Notes under the pieces: model-generated
Seen by the model: only the letters and a program-made list of their open reading frames with translations
What the model was told of the DNA's origin: nothing
Databases searched by the model: none
Shown: one piece after another, positions 22,760 to 34,626 of the stretch
How positions within the stretch are numbered: position 1 is the first letter of the stretch
Layout of the letters: each line of letters begins with the position of its first letter
Assembly (NCBI GenBank): GCA_001600175.1
Contig: BCJC01000002.1
Coordinates: 2,515,111-2,579,110, forward strand
Origin: Erythrobasidium yunnanense
Lineage: Eukaryota > Basidiomycota > Cystobasidiomycetes > Erythrobasidiales > Erythrobasidiaceae
Length of the DNA stretch: 64,000 bases
Direction of reading: 5' to 3'
Position numbers and translations under genes: made by a program

Positions 22760-25700
22760 ATGGACGACGAGCACGAGCGCTCCCTCGAGCCAGAACAGCA
22801 GGAGATTGATGAGCAGTACGATGAGCCAGCTACAAAAGCAAGGAAGCCACGCAAGAGAAAGGCGAAAGCGATGGAAGCCCACCTCTTTGGCCTGTCCGCC
22901 GACGAGAAAGCAGCGATTTTGGCGTCCATTGTAGACAGCCCAGGGCCAGCTACGCGAGTGAGCCATGATACGAGCTTTGCAGCAGAAGAAGAAGAGCCAG
23001 AGCCGCCCAAGAAGGAGCCAACTCAGCCGCCAGAGGTCATCGCGGCCAGGCAAAAGGTGCTACGAACCAGCTGGAGGCTGGCCGCCTTCTCCCACTTCAG
23101 CGCAACTTTCCCACATCTAGTAGCAAAGGACTTTGATATCGACAAGCTCGAGGCAGACCTTGACGGAACAGACGAAAACAGCTACATTGGCGAGGTCGTC
23201 AGCCGTCTCCTCTACACCCTCACCAGAGACTCGCGACTGGCGTGAGTGAGCTTCGTTGCGTTCATAAGTATGTACTGACACTATGTATGCTTGTCGCATG
23301 CTTCCCAGAGGCAAAGAACCAGACAAGCCATGGCTTTTCTCCCTCAGACGCGAATACCTCAAATACGATCCAGCACACAATCCGCTGGGAACCTGGCCGC
23401 TCTATGCTGAGGAAGAGTACCCTGCAGAAGCTTCTAGTACTATATCTACACCTCAAGACTCTGCGGAAGGTGGTACTGCCGATGCTACTAAGCCAGGCTC
23501 TACCCAGACTCAGCAGCCTGTAGCGCTGGTCCCTAGAGTCGGCCAAGGTCCCTTGAGTGCTGTGCCGGTGTCGCACACTGCCGGCGAAGCTGGAAATCCA
23601 GATGCAATGGACGTAGATGACAAGGAAGGCGGAGCAGAACGGCGAACATCCAAAGGCTGGGAGGATCTCACGCTTGAGCAAAAGGTACCACAAGCTAAGA
23701 CGCGCGAAGTGGCCCGTACTGACCTTCATCTTATCCAGATATACTCGCTCTGGTCTATCTGCGAATGGCAACTGACAAACCCAGAAAAATTCAAGACTTT
23801 CCTCACGAAACCGCTTCCTGAGGAGCATCAGGTCGTATGGGTGAGCTTGGATCGCCATAATACGCGTTTATACTGTATCGTCTTGCTGAATATGTATATA
23901 CAACAGCGCATCGATCCTATCGGCACTGACTCCAAGCACAACGTCTACTGGCTCTTTGACGACAACAGGCTCTGGGTCGAGCGCGAGAGTCCACAGAAGC
24001 GCGAGCTTCGTCTCATCTACGAAGAAGCTCAGCAGAAGAACATGAAGAAGCAAGCTGCTCGGGAAAAGCGACTCTTGGCAAACCAGCGCAAGCGAATGAA
24101 GGCTTTGCATGAAGCTCGCAGACTTCGAATGGAAGCTAAACGCATCCAGGACGAGAAGGAACGCAAAGAACTTGAAGCTATACATGCTAAGATCAAAGCT
24201 GAAGGCGGGACTATTCCCGTCCAGGCTAGTCCTAACGGCAAGAAGCGCAAGCGTGCAGGATCCCAGTCTGGTGAAGGGTCAGATGATGAAGACTTCGAGA
24301 TAGAAGGAGGTGGTGGACGAACCTCATCCCGTCTTGGCAAAGCTCGTCTGCATGAAAGAATGGCTGCTAGACCCCCTAGACGCAAGTCTACGCGCACAGC
24401 TAGCTCTACGGACCTAGCTGCTGATGGAGTGGTAGATGATGAGGACTGGCAGAAAATCCCAGCTGATTGGCTAAAGACGGAAGATCAGGAGAGGAATGAG
24501 GATCCAGACTTCGGAGAAGACGCAGCTGAAAACGAAGAGGACGTGGAGGCCGATGACGTTGGGAGCGACTCGGGACTCAGTAATCTGGAAGATGACGAAG
24601 AGCTAGCTAAAGCTGCAAATGTCAGAGCAAGCGCTCGCAATGTGTCAAGGAGAAGTCCGCGAAAGGCAAACGACACCCTGGTCAAAGCTGAAGCCGAGGA
24701 AAGCGAGTTGAGCCCCCTAAGCGGAGGCGAAGACGAGGATTTCGAAGTCTCGGAAGAAGAGGAGCCTGAAGAGGAGGATGGGCAGACGTATCCTGATTCC
24801 AAGTATAACATGGGACCTTCGTTCGAAAACGAAGACAAAGACATGCCCGAAGGCTTTGTCAAGTGGGAGTCTGTAAGTCACTCTGTCTTTCCTCTTGGCA
24901 AGAGATGTGCCCTGACCAGCTTTGCATTCCAGCTATGTACCAACTTGGAAGAATGGGAGGCTTTCCCTGCACGTTTCGCCGGCACAAAGAACGCCAACGA
25001 GCTTGCTCTTCTTGACTACATCAACAACACCGTCATTCCCGGTGTCCGAGCCGCCTACGAAGTCATTGCCGAAGAGCGTCGTCGCAAAGAAGAGGCTGAG
25101 CGGGCCTACTTGATGCGCCAGAGGAAGGAAGCGGAGCGCAAAGCAGCCAAAGAGGCCGCAAAGGAAGCTGCCAAAGCTGCAAAAGCAGCTGGAGTGCCTG
25201 CTCTTACCTCCAAAGCGCTCAGAGGCGTTCGATCTACGCGTAGCAAAGCTTCTACGGCTACTCCAACGGATAGCTTGGGTGTTCAGCAGGACAGCCGCGC
25301 CAACTTGGAAGTGTCGGACACAAGGGCGTCTGGCCTCGATAGAAGAGCTGCTAGAGCGCAGCAGCGAGAAGAGGAAAAGCGCGCAAGGGAAGAAGCAGAG
25401 TTGATGGCTGCTCTGCAAGCGTCACAGCCTCCTCAGGCGGAGGAAGAACTTGCATCGGCGCCCCTTGATGACGAAGCTGGACTGGATACTGAACCTCTTA
25501 GGCAAGCACCAGGTAAGCTTGCATTCTATACTCCTATTGGCGCCAGCTCGACTAACTTTTTCACCTAGCTGGTGACGACGCCGATTACCAGCCCGATGCA
25601 GCAAACGAAGTCATCTACAACGAGAATGGCGAAGTCATGGTGCCTATCATCTATGCCGATGAGGAGGATGACTATTTCCTGGATTGCTCGATTTGCAAGA

Positions 25701-26584
25701 AGAGAGGCATCAACCTGGTATGTTATTGATCAATTGTGAAGCACCAAAGAGGTTGCTGACAACGATATCTCCATCAGGACGCCGATCTTCAGCTTGTGCA
25801 ATGCGATACTTGCGAGCGATGGGAACACATAGCTTGCCATCGTGAAGCGGACAAGAAGGCTGGCCGCCCTCGACGGAATTTTGATGTTGAAGACTTCTAT
25901 TGCGAAGACTGCGAGGGAGTCGGGCATCAAGCTATCAAGATCATTCCCAAGGCGAGCAAGCGGGAACGATCAGATGCTCAGAAGATTGGCGCCGCTAAAG
26001 GAGCAGAGAAGCGGAAAGCAAAGACGGAAGAGAGAAGACTTGAGAGAGCTGCGATTGAAGCTGCTACTGGGAAGAAGCCGCCTGCGAGGAAACGTGCCCA
26101 ACCGCTGGAGAAAGAGCTCTACAAGCCTGTTGCGCGCACAACAAAACGCAGTCGACAAAGTGGCGCAAGCGAGTTAGGCAACGACACCGTGCAGTCGCAA
26201 GACGAGACTATGCAGGATGAAGAGGACGCATCTGTAATGGAGCAGGATGAGCCTACTCTCCAGCTGAATGGCTCGAGCGCAGCACTTGATACCACTCGAC
26301 CTCCTGTTAGTCAAGGCAGCGATATTCCTATCGATCCGAGTCTGGCATCGAGGGTCTCTAGTCCGCTTCCGCAAGCACCGATGGCCACGAGCGGATCTCA
26401 GCCGGTGGTTCCGCTGCCATCTTTCCTCCAGGCAGAGGAGGCTTCACAGGCCCTGCCTGCGCTCTCTTCTAATCTGGCCGAAGTGCCCATTCCCGGCTTG
26501 GCCCAGCCTACGCAAGGCAACGGAGATTTACTTGACCCGCTGCTCGCATCAGGAAACTCGAATGAGAATGGCTTGCAGCAGTAG
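22760..26584 (+). CDS. WHIM-domain and PHD-finger chromatin protein (IOC2-like, ISW1b-type)
   Basis: Seven exons (22760-23241, 23309-23684, 23739-23840, 23907-24872, 24933-25512, 25569-25717, 25778-26584) encode 1,153 aa. A DDT-like stretch near residues 97-155 (FSHFSATFPHLVAKDFDIDK) precedes WHIM motifs: IYSLWSICEWQL near residue 290 and RIDPIGTDSKHNVYWLFDD near 325. A long charged coiled-coil and acidic region follows. A C4HC3 PHD finger near residues 870-930 has CSIC, CDTCERWEH..C and YCEDC. This order matches fungal ISWI partners such as yeast Ioc2, where WHIM binds the ISWI motor and linker DNA and the PHD finger reads histone tails. Four introns keep the frame open, so unspliced reading would insert false residues. 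The C-terminal ~200 residues are Ser/Pro-rich. Confidence 0.85.
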
Positions 26585-26695
26585 ACAGGGAGATGTGACA
26601 ACATGGTTATTATGATATATATGTTAGAGTACACGTATTACTTAGACAGGTGTTTGTCACGAAGGTTGTACATCGTTCAACCAGAACCAGGAATG

Positions 26696-27078
26696 CTATG
26701 CGTCTGCAGATATGCTCTGCTCCGTATGCCGTGCCTCCAACCTGAACATGCTGTCGCTGTCATGTGTTGAGAACGCGTATCTATCTGATGCCAAGTAACG
26801 CTCAAGACCTTCCTTCCGCGCTTCTATGGGAGGAGAGATCAGCTTCTGAGGCCAATCGGCACTAGACAGATAGACGATACTTACTTCTCCTCGTTGTCGT
26901 TCTGATAGTCGAGAGGGGCAGTAGGAACAGTAGGAGGTTGAGTACGATCATTATCGTCGGATAGGAAAGAAGGGATGTATGACCAAGAAGAGTCTCGCTG
27001 AGTCTCGGGATCGCGGTTTGCGTCTGGTTTGATGGGTTTATCCTGCTTCTCGGGGTCGGAAAACTTGTACATGGGCAT
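26696..27078 (-). CDS. small unknown protein with alternative 3' splicing possibilities
   Basis: Exon 1, 26885-27078, encodes MPMYKFSDPEKQDKPIK... with a polar, Pro/Asp-rich composition and no signal peptide. Two models fit downstream. A 61-nt intron (26824-26884: GTAAGT, CTGAT branch, CATAG) gives a 71-aa protein ending KSAEGRS. A 23-nt interval (26862-26884, GTAAGT...CTAG) gives a 119-aa protein whose second exon, 26696-26861, reads WPQKLISPPIEARKEG and on to a TAG. The second reading looks more protein-like, but its intron would be unusually short. I give the outer limits of the longer model. No family is recognised. Confidence 0.45.
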
Positions 27079-27525
27079 ATATGCTTTGCGGGAAGCTATC
27101 GGAGTGTCCGGAGTGTCAGGAGAATGTATGAAAAGAAAAGAAAAAACAGGAAGGCGTAGGGGATTTTCATAGAGGAAATTGTCGAGTCAGCTGGTGAGAA
27201 GCTTGCAAGGCTGTGTGCCTGACTGTTCAGCTTGTCAGACGGTCCGACCTGGAATGACAGACTGTAGATCACGACAGACGGATCCGTCGCTTTACTGATC
27301 GCAAGCGAGGCACGTATCGAGTCATAGCCTTGATCGTCTGCCGAAGACAATTGCTCTTCCTAACCTCTATCTTCTCTGTCAGTGGCTACGCTTCCTGCTT
27401 TCCGGGGACACCACTCTCTCAGCTCGTGTGCAAAGAGATCAGGCCCGTTCTGTGCTGTTGGCGACTGTATATATGCATCAGCTTCAGCAGTATCGAAGGC
27501 GGCTGACAACACTTTGCTACTCACG
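27079..27525. other. intergenic stretch
   Basis: This region holds the leader of the small gene to the left and the 3' region of the membrane protein gene to the right. An ORF at 27096-27350 (-) has no features supporting it as coding. Confidence 0.4.
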
Positions 27526-27795
27526 TTATTCTGTTTCTTTGGTAGAAGGCCCGGCGACCAGATATAAGAACATCATTGTACCCAGATACGAAATGAGAAG
27601 GGTGTAGGCGAAGATGATCCAGCAAAGCCTTCGCATTTCTGAGCGGAAAGCCCAAGACAAAGCAGGTTCCGGAAGAACATCGTATGGCGGTAGCAGTTCC
27701 TCTTCCTCCCCTTCTATTTCTGTGGCCAGAAAGGCTTGCTTCTCAATGTCCGGCTGGAATGACATCTCGAGCCAGTGGGAACCAGGGTAATGCAT
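27526..27795 (-). CDS. small single-pass membrane protein, unknown
   Basis: This 89-aa frame begins MHYPGSHWLEMSFQPDIEKQ and has an acidic stretch (EGEEEELLPPYD), then one hydrophobic helix (LCWIIFAYTLLISYLGTMMF, about residues 57-80) and the tail GPSTKETE. The stop is followed by an unlinked GTGAGT. A possible 5' coding exon of six bases (27901-27906, ATGACT) is followed by GTAAGC; a 90-nt intron ending CATAG at 27811 would join it in frame, giving 96 aa. Either start is possible. Topology is likely N-out or N-in single pass. No family is recognised. Confidence 0.5.
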   Translation of the reverse strand: MHYPGSHWLEMSFQPDIEKQAFLATEIEGEEEELLPPYDVLPEPALSWAFRSEMRRLCWIIFAYTLLISYLGTMMFLYLVAGPSTKETE

Positions 27796-27810
27796 TCTTG
27801 GCAGTAAAGG

Positions 27811-28199
27811 CTATGGAGGTGAAGAGAGAGGAAGTGAAAGAATGAAAGAGGGAACACTGGATGCTGTCGCTGGTGGAGGTGGGCCGAGAAGGTCGCTTAC
27901 AGTCATCTGTCCGTCTAGCAGTCAGTTAGTCCTGAACATCGCCTCTGGCGCTAGTAGAGGATAGGCATAGCCAGAGCAGCAGATAATTCGTTCTTCTGCC
28001 CGATCCGCCAGCTTGCACGACGTTCGATGGTAGCCTGCCAGACGAGACAGCCGGGTGAGACTGCATGTTCCCGACATTACGATTTGTCAGATAGTCACCA
28101 CATGATGTAGCAGTTTCCATGGAGGCCAAGAGATAGATTGCGTCTTGCTTCTAAGCTTGACAGACTCGCTTGTTCTCGCTTCGACTTGCCCGGACAGCC
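27811..28199. other. divergent intergenic region
   Basis: This includes the candidate 5' intron of the membrane protein gene (27811-27900). A 67-codon ORF at 27926-28129 (-) starts with a plausible ATG but shows no recognisable feature; I do not call it a gene. Confidence 0.35.
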
Positions 28200-29787
28200 A
28201 TGGATCCAGCGAGTTCTTCTTCTCAAGCTCAAGGAGGGTCAACAGCAGTACCTCAGTCACAGCTCCCTCCGTCGTTATTCAAGCGTTCTTCATCGACTTC
28301 GCTGTCCCGTCGTTGCAGCGCTCCTCGAAGCCCCGTCCTATACGCGCAAGATGATGCCGGCTATCCAAAGAGATTCGCCAGCAGCAGTAGCAGTGGGCAG
28401 CATGTAGCTAACGATGAACAGGGCAGTGCGTATCCCGAGTTGCATTGGTCGGGATGTGAGAGTTGAACGTGAACCTGATATCGCGACAGAACTGCTCAAT
28501 CAGCTCGAAGCTGAAGAGGAAGCACTCGTTAACTCACTCTCTAGAAAGCTAGAGAAGGTAGGTCTGCGTTTGCGTCCTGAGGTTTCGAGCTGACATGGCG
28601 CTTGTTTGGGAACGGTATACAGCTTCGAGCTGAGAAAGTAGAGCTTGAGAGCACTCTAGAGATGGAGCAAGTAAGTCTTACTACTCTTGAGTGGAGACGT
28701 AGGCAAGCTGACGCGTGTCCGCCAGGAACAACTCGTCAACCGGCTACAGCGACAGCTTTCTCAGCTTCTTACAAGCCAACAACAACAGCAAGCATCCTTA
28801 CCTACAGCCGTGTCTCTACCTTCTTCCCCAAACGCTCGCGAGCTGCCACTCGAGATCTCTTCCAGCCTAAGCAGCGGTGCGCATTCCCGCATGTCCACGG
28901 TTGCCCTAACCTCTGCACACGTCCCACCTCCGAATCTCAATGCTCTTCTATCAAACCCTGATCCCCTGAACCCAAGTCCTGCCTTGGTCCTGCAAGCTTT
29001 ACAATCAGAAAACAACTCGCTACGCGATAAACTGGCAGAAGCGGAGAGTCAAGCGAACAGAGCTAGTAGGATGAATGAGATCTACAGACAAGAGCTTGTG
29101 GACCATCGCAACAGAGCAGGTATAGATACTTCTGATCTGTTTGCGGTGACTTATGGCGATTCTTCGGCCGGGCCAGACTATGGGCAGCATTCGAGAAGAG
29201 GTAGTAATCAGCCTAGAGGAGGAGCTATTCGTATTCCAGGAACGTCAAACTCCCCTCCATACCATTCTCAGCATTCGAGAAGTATGTCGAAATCGTCTTA
29301 TTCTCCGTCCATCACTTCGGCCCTGTCGCCATCTACACCTTATTCAGCTTCGCCAGCTACCAACACAACTACTCCCTCTACTTCCTATACGACGCCACAA
29401 GCACCAGCGTCTACGCCCGTAACATTCGCGAACTCGTCTTTACCTTCTACTTATTCCTCAGTCAGCAACACTCCTTACGGCTCATCTTCCAATGGACATG
29501 CTTTAGGAACATTGTCTTCATCAACCTATCGCGTGCCACCACCCTCGCTCTCCTCCTCTTTAGGCCAAGATTCCTATCTATCAAATTCGACAGGCAACTC
29601 CTCACCCTATGTACAATCTACAAGTCCGATACCTGAAGGTGCAGAAACTTCAGCGAGTAATAGTCTGAACAGAAGATTGTCGGCTAGTAGACATGGAGCA
29701 AGAGTAGCGGAGACCGGGTTTCTGAAGAAGAGAACACCTAGTGGAAGTTCGGGAAGCAGTGCAGTGCCTGGTGCTGGGCAGTCTTAG
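28200..29787 (+). CDS. CCDC6-like coiled-coil protein
   Basis: Exons 28200-28425, 28490-28557, 28623-28670 and 28726-29787 encode 467 aa. After a Ser-rich N terminus, residues ~76-130 form a continuous coiled coil (LLNQLEAEEEALVNSLSRK, LRAEKVELESTLEMEQ, QLVNRLQRQLSQLL), the pattern of CCDC6-family proteins. A second helical block (ENNSLRDKLAEAESQ...YRQELVDHR) lies near residue 200; the rest is Ser/Thr/Pro-rich. Intron 1 (28426-28489, GTGCGT...GCGACAG, CTGAT branch) is chosen because it restores frame with standard signals; an unspliced reading in another frame (..RDVRVEREPD..) also leads into the coiled coil, so the first junction deserves transcript support. Human CCDC6 is a checkpoint-linked scaffold; the function here is unknown. 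Confidence 0.7.
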
Positions 29788-30021
29788 TCCATCACTGTTT
29801 TGGGTGATTTGTAGTGAGCGTTGTCGAGAAATATATGCATCGATTGCTGTATCATGCTACATATAATGAGAAGTGACTAACAGGCAACAGGCCGTGTGAT
29901 GCGTAGGTAAACAGGTTCGCAAATCTGTCGACTCAGTAGAAACCGTATGTCGCCAACCAAGCAGAATGGAAAAGGAGCGCTCCCAGATATCCCAGATTCT
30001 GTAGCGAATGTTAGCCTCATG

Positions 30022-30831
30022 CTAGATCGGGCCTCTCAAACCGTGACCCACAAAGAGCGATGATACACCGTGTGCTGCTCCGAACTGCGATGAGAGTTCT
30101 TTGAGTTGCGGAGGTGCCTGCACGCATATATGCATCAGTTCTAGCCACCAGGCGGAGGGCAAGGGTTCCACATACATCCTTGTCGGTGTAGCTCTTTCCC
30201 AACTCCCTCTCCAATCTATGTCTCTTGAACATCAAATTACTGACCCACGGCGTGATGATGTACAGATTAACCAGCGAGTTCGCCAAGAACCCTCCCGCTA
30301 GCACCCATGCATTGACTACTTCTCCTCTGGACAAAGCTGAGGTGTCAAACATTGAAGAGAGCGTGCGTGGGTGGTAGTATAGCCAGTTGGCAAGCATTGC
30401 AAGCGAGGTCCAGCTGTTGAATGTCCAGTATCTGTTTCAAAGTGGCGGATCGCGTTAGAAGAACATATAACAGAGCTGGAGATGGGCTCACACTGGGAAT
30501 GTCTTGCTTTGGAGGTTTCCGAATTGCTGGATATGAATTCTTAGCGGGAAGATCAGTCGATGTCTGGCGTAACGTGACATACCTGTCGAGGTAGGTTCTT
30601 GTACGCAATCACACCAGCTATAAATGAGCCTGTATATCATCAGAAAGAGAACAGAACAGAAGGAAGAATCGGACATGGGAAAGGTCAGAGATGGGAGAAC
30701 TGGACGAAACGATGATGCTGCTTCGGCTAACCCCACAAGCATGATCCGAGAAGCGTCCCAGCAGCTAGTGATTGGAATGTGCTTGGGTTGAAGAGTCCAG
30801 CGACTGTGGCTAGAGAGAGTTGACGCGACAT
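30022..30831 (-). CDS. DUF4149 / TMEM205-like membrane protein
   Basis: Five exons (30732-30831, 30583-30629, 30492-30526, 30176-30431, 30022-30117) encode 177 aa. Four hydrophobic segments are visible: around LLGSCLWGSFIAG, the TFNSWTSLAMLANWL region, AWVLAGGFLANSLVNLYIITPW, and near the C terminus GAAHGVSSLFVGHGL. Family signatures are IAYKNLPRQQFGNLQSKTFP in the first loop and FKRHRLERELGKSYTDKD after the third segment. TMEM205-type proteins sit in the endomembrane system; their role is poorly known. The first intron is 102 nt with the weaker donor GTTAGC. Exons 2 and 3 are only 47 and 35 nt. Confidence 0.85.
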
Positions 30832-31593
30832 CGCTGCAGTTGACCGGAGGATGACCCAATCGACGGCTCTTTCTCAGACCACAACGATGCAAGATTATCT
30901 GAAGCCTCTTCTGCAATGGAAAATCTTTCCAGATATGATCTGACATGCTGCGATGGCTCCTCGGCTCCTGCTCAAGCGATCTGACAAGGCTTTCTGCTGC
31001 ATGGTCTCGGCGATTGAAGCTACTCTGCGCTACACGATTTTAGAATAGCATCTTCGCAACAGTCTGTCTATATCGAGAATACATCTGCATCTGCTTGCTC
31101 ATCCTCCTCATCCCCCTTCATCGTCACTCCTTCTCCCCGCTGACCAGGCACTCTGTCGCCTTATCGACAGTTGGCTGAACTCGGGCAATCGCATTGACGA
31201 TGAGGGATGCGGCACCTACTGAATCCTGCTGATCTACATATGCTCTTTCGCTGCGCCTCTCTTCTTCTCTCCTTCCAAGTTTCATCTTCAAGTTCAATCT
31301 CACTTTCTTTCGGGTGGGTCTAAAGGATGCAGTATGGTACCATCGAAGCATAGCTAACTCTACATCGATGCAATGTGGTTCGACAGGCCAGGTCTGGTTA
31401 CCTCGTCGCCTTCGCTCTTCAGTGGTCCCTTCAGTAGCCTGGCGCTCACATCACTTTCAATCCCACACTTCCTTAATCACACATTGCGCGCTCGCGAACT
31501 GGTTTCGCAGCACTCACACACAACACACACACATTCACAGTCACCCATACATCCTATCCCCCTTCCGTACTTACATTCTCGTAATTACCTATC
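30832..31593. promoter_or_regulatory. divergent region upstream of a secreted-protein gene
   Basis: No exon is supported. The 90 bases before the ATG at 31594 are very CA/TC-rich, including ACACACAACACACACAC near 31517-31534, consistent with a strongly expressed gene's leader. Confidence 0.45.
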
Positions 31594-33874
31594 ATGCGCT
31601 ACTCTACTGTCTTCCTGGCTATCGTAGCATCGGCTCTAGCAGTCCAAGCTCAAGACTTCAACGCCGAGACGTTCGGAGGTCGTCGAGGCGGCGGGCGTGG
31701 ACGATTCAGAGGAAACGGAGGGCGTTTCGGACAGGGCCAGAATGGAGGACAAGACAACAATGGAAATGGTGCGCAACAACCTCCTAATAATGGAGTTGCG
31801 AATCCATCGGCCAGTCCTGCTGACAGTTCTGATTCGACTTCATCCTGCCCTACCCCTACACGGACCGTCACTGTAACAGCTAGTGCAGATGGCGGAGATG
31901 CAGCTGCTACTTCGACAGATGTCGCAAACCCGCAGATCACCGCTCCTCCTCCTCAGCAGAACGTCGATTTCGGGAACGGGAACCAGCAAAATGGAGGAGG
32001 TTCTAATGACGGGCAGCAGAATGGAGGTGATGGACAGCAGCAGAACGGCGATGGTCAGCAGAACGCCGGGGACCAGCAAGGAGATCAGAACCAGCAGGAA
32101 GGCGATGGTCAAGGCCAAGATCAACAGCAAGGAGGCCAGCAGCAAGGGGACCAGAACAATAACAATAACAATGGAAACAACAACAACAACAATGGCGTAG
32201 TCGATAACGGCCAAGGCACACCTACCACGATTGGAAAGATGGTGAATGACGGCAAGACGGAAGGTCTTCAGCAAGCTACTTCTACAGACGCTGGAACAGC
32301 AGCTACTCAATCAGCAGGCGCAGAACCCGTCGGACAATCTCAGGGAAATGTGCAGAATGTTCAAGCTCTACAAGATAGCTTGACCCTCGATCCAAGCCAG
32401 GTCATGACTAACATCCAGCTGGACGGTAATCAGGTGCGACTCACTTACTTCAAATACGTACCTACTTCGTGTATCTTGACTGACGTGGCGACGTTGCAGG
32501 TGCCCGCCGATGGACAGTCTGCTTCAATCACTTCCAAGAACAACTTCATCAACTTCTGCGCGACCAAGAACTTACCTCTTACCAACGGTGAACAAGTAAA
32601 GACGGGCAGCTGCAATCCTGTGCCTATGGTGCGTTTCATACGTCAGTCGCACTCCATGCCTGGAGTCCGGGCTGACCTGTGTTTTATATGCTGTGATAGG
32701 GAGTGATCATCGCTTCGGACAAGATGCCAAGCTGCAAGGTGAGTATCTCTACAGTGTGATGTCTCTGATAGGCGCCTGATGCTACTTGTGCGGATCGCAG
32801 TTCACATTCCCCAAGAACCTCGATACCATTCAAGCGGGCCAGGATTTCGACATCAAGCTCAAGATCAACAACTTCCAAGCCGGTAGTGCGTATACCTTTC
32901 TTACATCTCTCGAAGCTGCTCATATGCCCTTTGCTCATCGGTATATTCTCCTACTTTTCCACTCACCAGACTTCGTCAACGCTAAATCGAACTACTTCGG
33001 AGGTCCTGCATTCACCAACGATCAGGGTATCATCATCGGCCATTCTCGTGCGTCCTTCCCTTCACTTCCCTCTCGTCTCGTGCTGAGCTGACTTCAAAAA
33101 AACTCTTTCAAATATCCTACAGACGTCGTCATTGAAGCTATCGAGTCACTCACCACTACCAACTTCAAGAACCCGCTCGATTTTGCGTTCTTCAAGGGTA
33201 TCAACACGGGTGCTGATCAGAATGGAGAATTGACGGCTACGGTCACCGGTAAGCTACTCGCTACCCTGGCCTATATGATAGAGTACTGATGTATACGTGC
33301 TGGATTGTAGGCGGTCTCACTCCCGGGACCTACAAACTGTCGACCATCAACTCTGCGGCAAACCACCAGCCTTACGTAAGTCCGCCAGCTCGCGCAAATT
33401 AGCAAGTTGATGCTGATATCAACTTGGTGCATGTATACAGCTCGTCGCAGTCGTAAGGCTCCTCAGCTTGATCCTCCGACTTGTGACTTCGCTAACTCGC
33501 TCTTGCCCTCTGTTGCAGGCCCAGCATGGTTCGCTAGATGATACAGTTTGTGAGTCTATCCACCTCTACACCCTTGTTTGATGGCGAGATCGCTCACTGA
33601 CATCTTCTCTGTCCTCTTCCAGATTTCACCGTCTCGGACAACGCGAACCAAGGCAACAATGGTGGTAACAACAATGGCAACAATGGAGGGAACAATGGAG
33701 GCAATGGTGGACGTTTCAGGGGAGGAAACGGGCAAGGAAATGGACAAAATGGCCAGCGTATGCGTAGAGGCGTAAGTCTTGCTTATGCTGACTGCTACAG
33801 CAGCTTGTAAGCAGTGTTCTGATGTGTTTTCTGCTTGCTGTGAACAGGCTCAGCGTCGGGCGCACCACTTCTAG
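31594..33874 (+). CDS. secreted basidiomycete protein with a GHSHVV-type core and Gly/Asn/Gln-rich tails
   Basis: Eleven exons (31594-32433, 32500-32628, 32700-32738, 32801-32882, 32970-33047, 33123-33248, 33311-33375, 33441-33452, 33519-33549, 33623-33771, 33848-33874) give 525 aa. The signal peptide is MRYSTVFLAIVASALAVQA. An RGG-rich stretch and a long Asn/Gln/Gly low-complexity region follow (to about residue 210). The folded core, about residues 255-460, has NNFINFCATKNLPLTNGEQ, a TGSCNP motif, GHSHVVIEAIESL (assembled across an intron), DFAFFKGINTGADQNG, GTYKLSTINSAANHQPYLVAV and AQHGSLDDTVYFTV. This core is widespread in secreted proteins of basidiomycetes with no known activity. Exon 8 (33441-33452) is only 12 nt, coding LVAV. 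Short intron-split exons contrast with the single 840-nt first exon, suggesting the low-complexity part grew later. Confidence 0.85.
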
Positions 33875-34626
33875 GCGATCTCGTCTAGAGTCTACTCGGT
33901 TCTGCCCAGATTAGTAGCCAGCGCTTAATCGTCTCCTAGATCCATCAAGCACCTTCGCTATAGTCTCTTCTGTTAGCCTTAGATACAAGATATACTACCC
34001 TTCCCCGTCGTCCATTGCAGGCAATGCTCGCAGTCCTACCACTCTCGTTCGTATTTCTCGCATCTCGATATATCGTTCGTTCCTAGTGTAGCTAGTTGGT
34101 ATGTGATGTGAGGTGATGTGGTGCACGCAATGATACCTCTCTTTCCTTTCTATCAGCATCGATATGCGCAGGCACAGGCACTCTTTCTCTTGATCACCTC
34201 GCTCGACCCTCTTCTTCTAGCTTCTACCGACCGGGACCACTAGCCTAGCTTATCTCCTACCGGATCTCAATCTCATCTCATTTCTTCATCTCAATGCATT
34301 GGTTGGATGTGCCCAGTCTCCAACCCGGACGAGTCGCTCGAATGGCCATCGACCATCGTCAACTGTTTCTCGGAGCTGGCTAGCTAGTGCTTGATGACAA
34401 ACATCATCTCTCATCTCATGCACCATCCTCATCTCATGCAATGTCTCTCGGACGTTTGTCTCCGTGTCGCACATCTTCTAGCTCGGTCCCAGACTCAACT
34501 GACCCTGGCGCCGTCGACAAGCAACAGGATAGAACTGAGTAGAACGATGAGGTGATCCTCGACTGATCCCTTGAGATTGCTCCAACCACTCCAATTTCAC
34601 TCCATCCCCAGTCCAATTGCTCTGCG
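33875..34626. other. intergenic stretch, co-directional genes
   Basis: A 750-base region rich in CTC/ATCTCATCTC motifs, particularly about 34265-34450. No exon is supported. It should hold the 3' region of the secreted gene and the promoter of the transmembrane protein gene. Confidence 0.4.
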
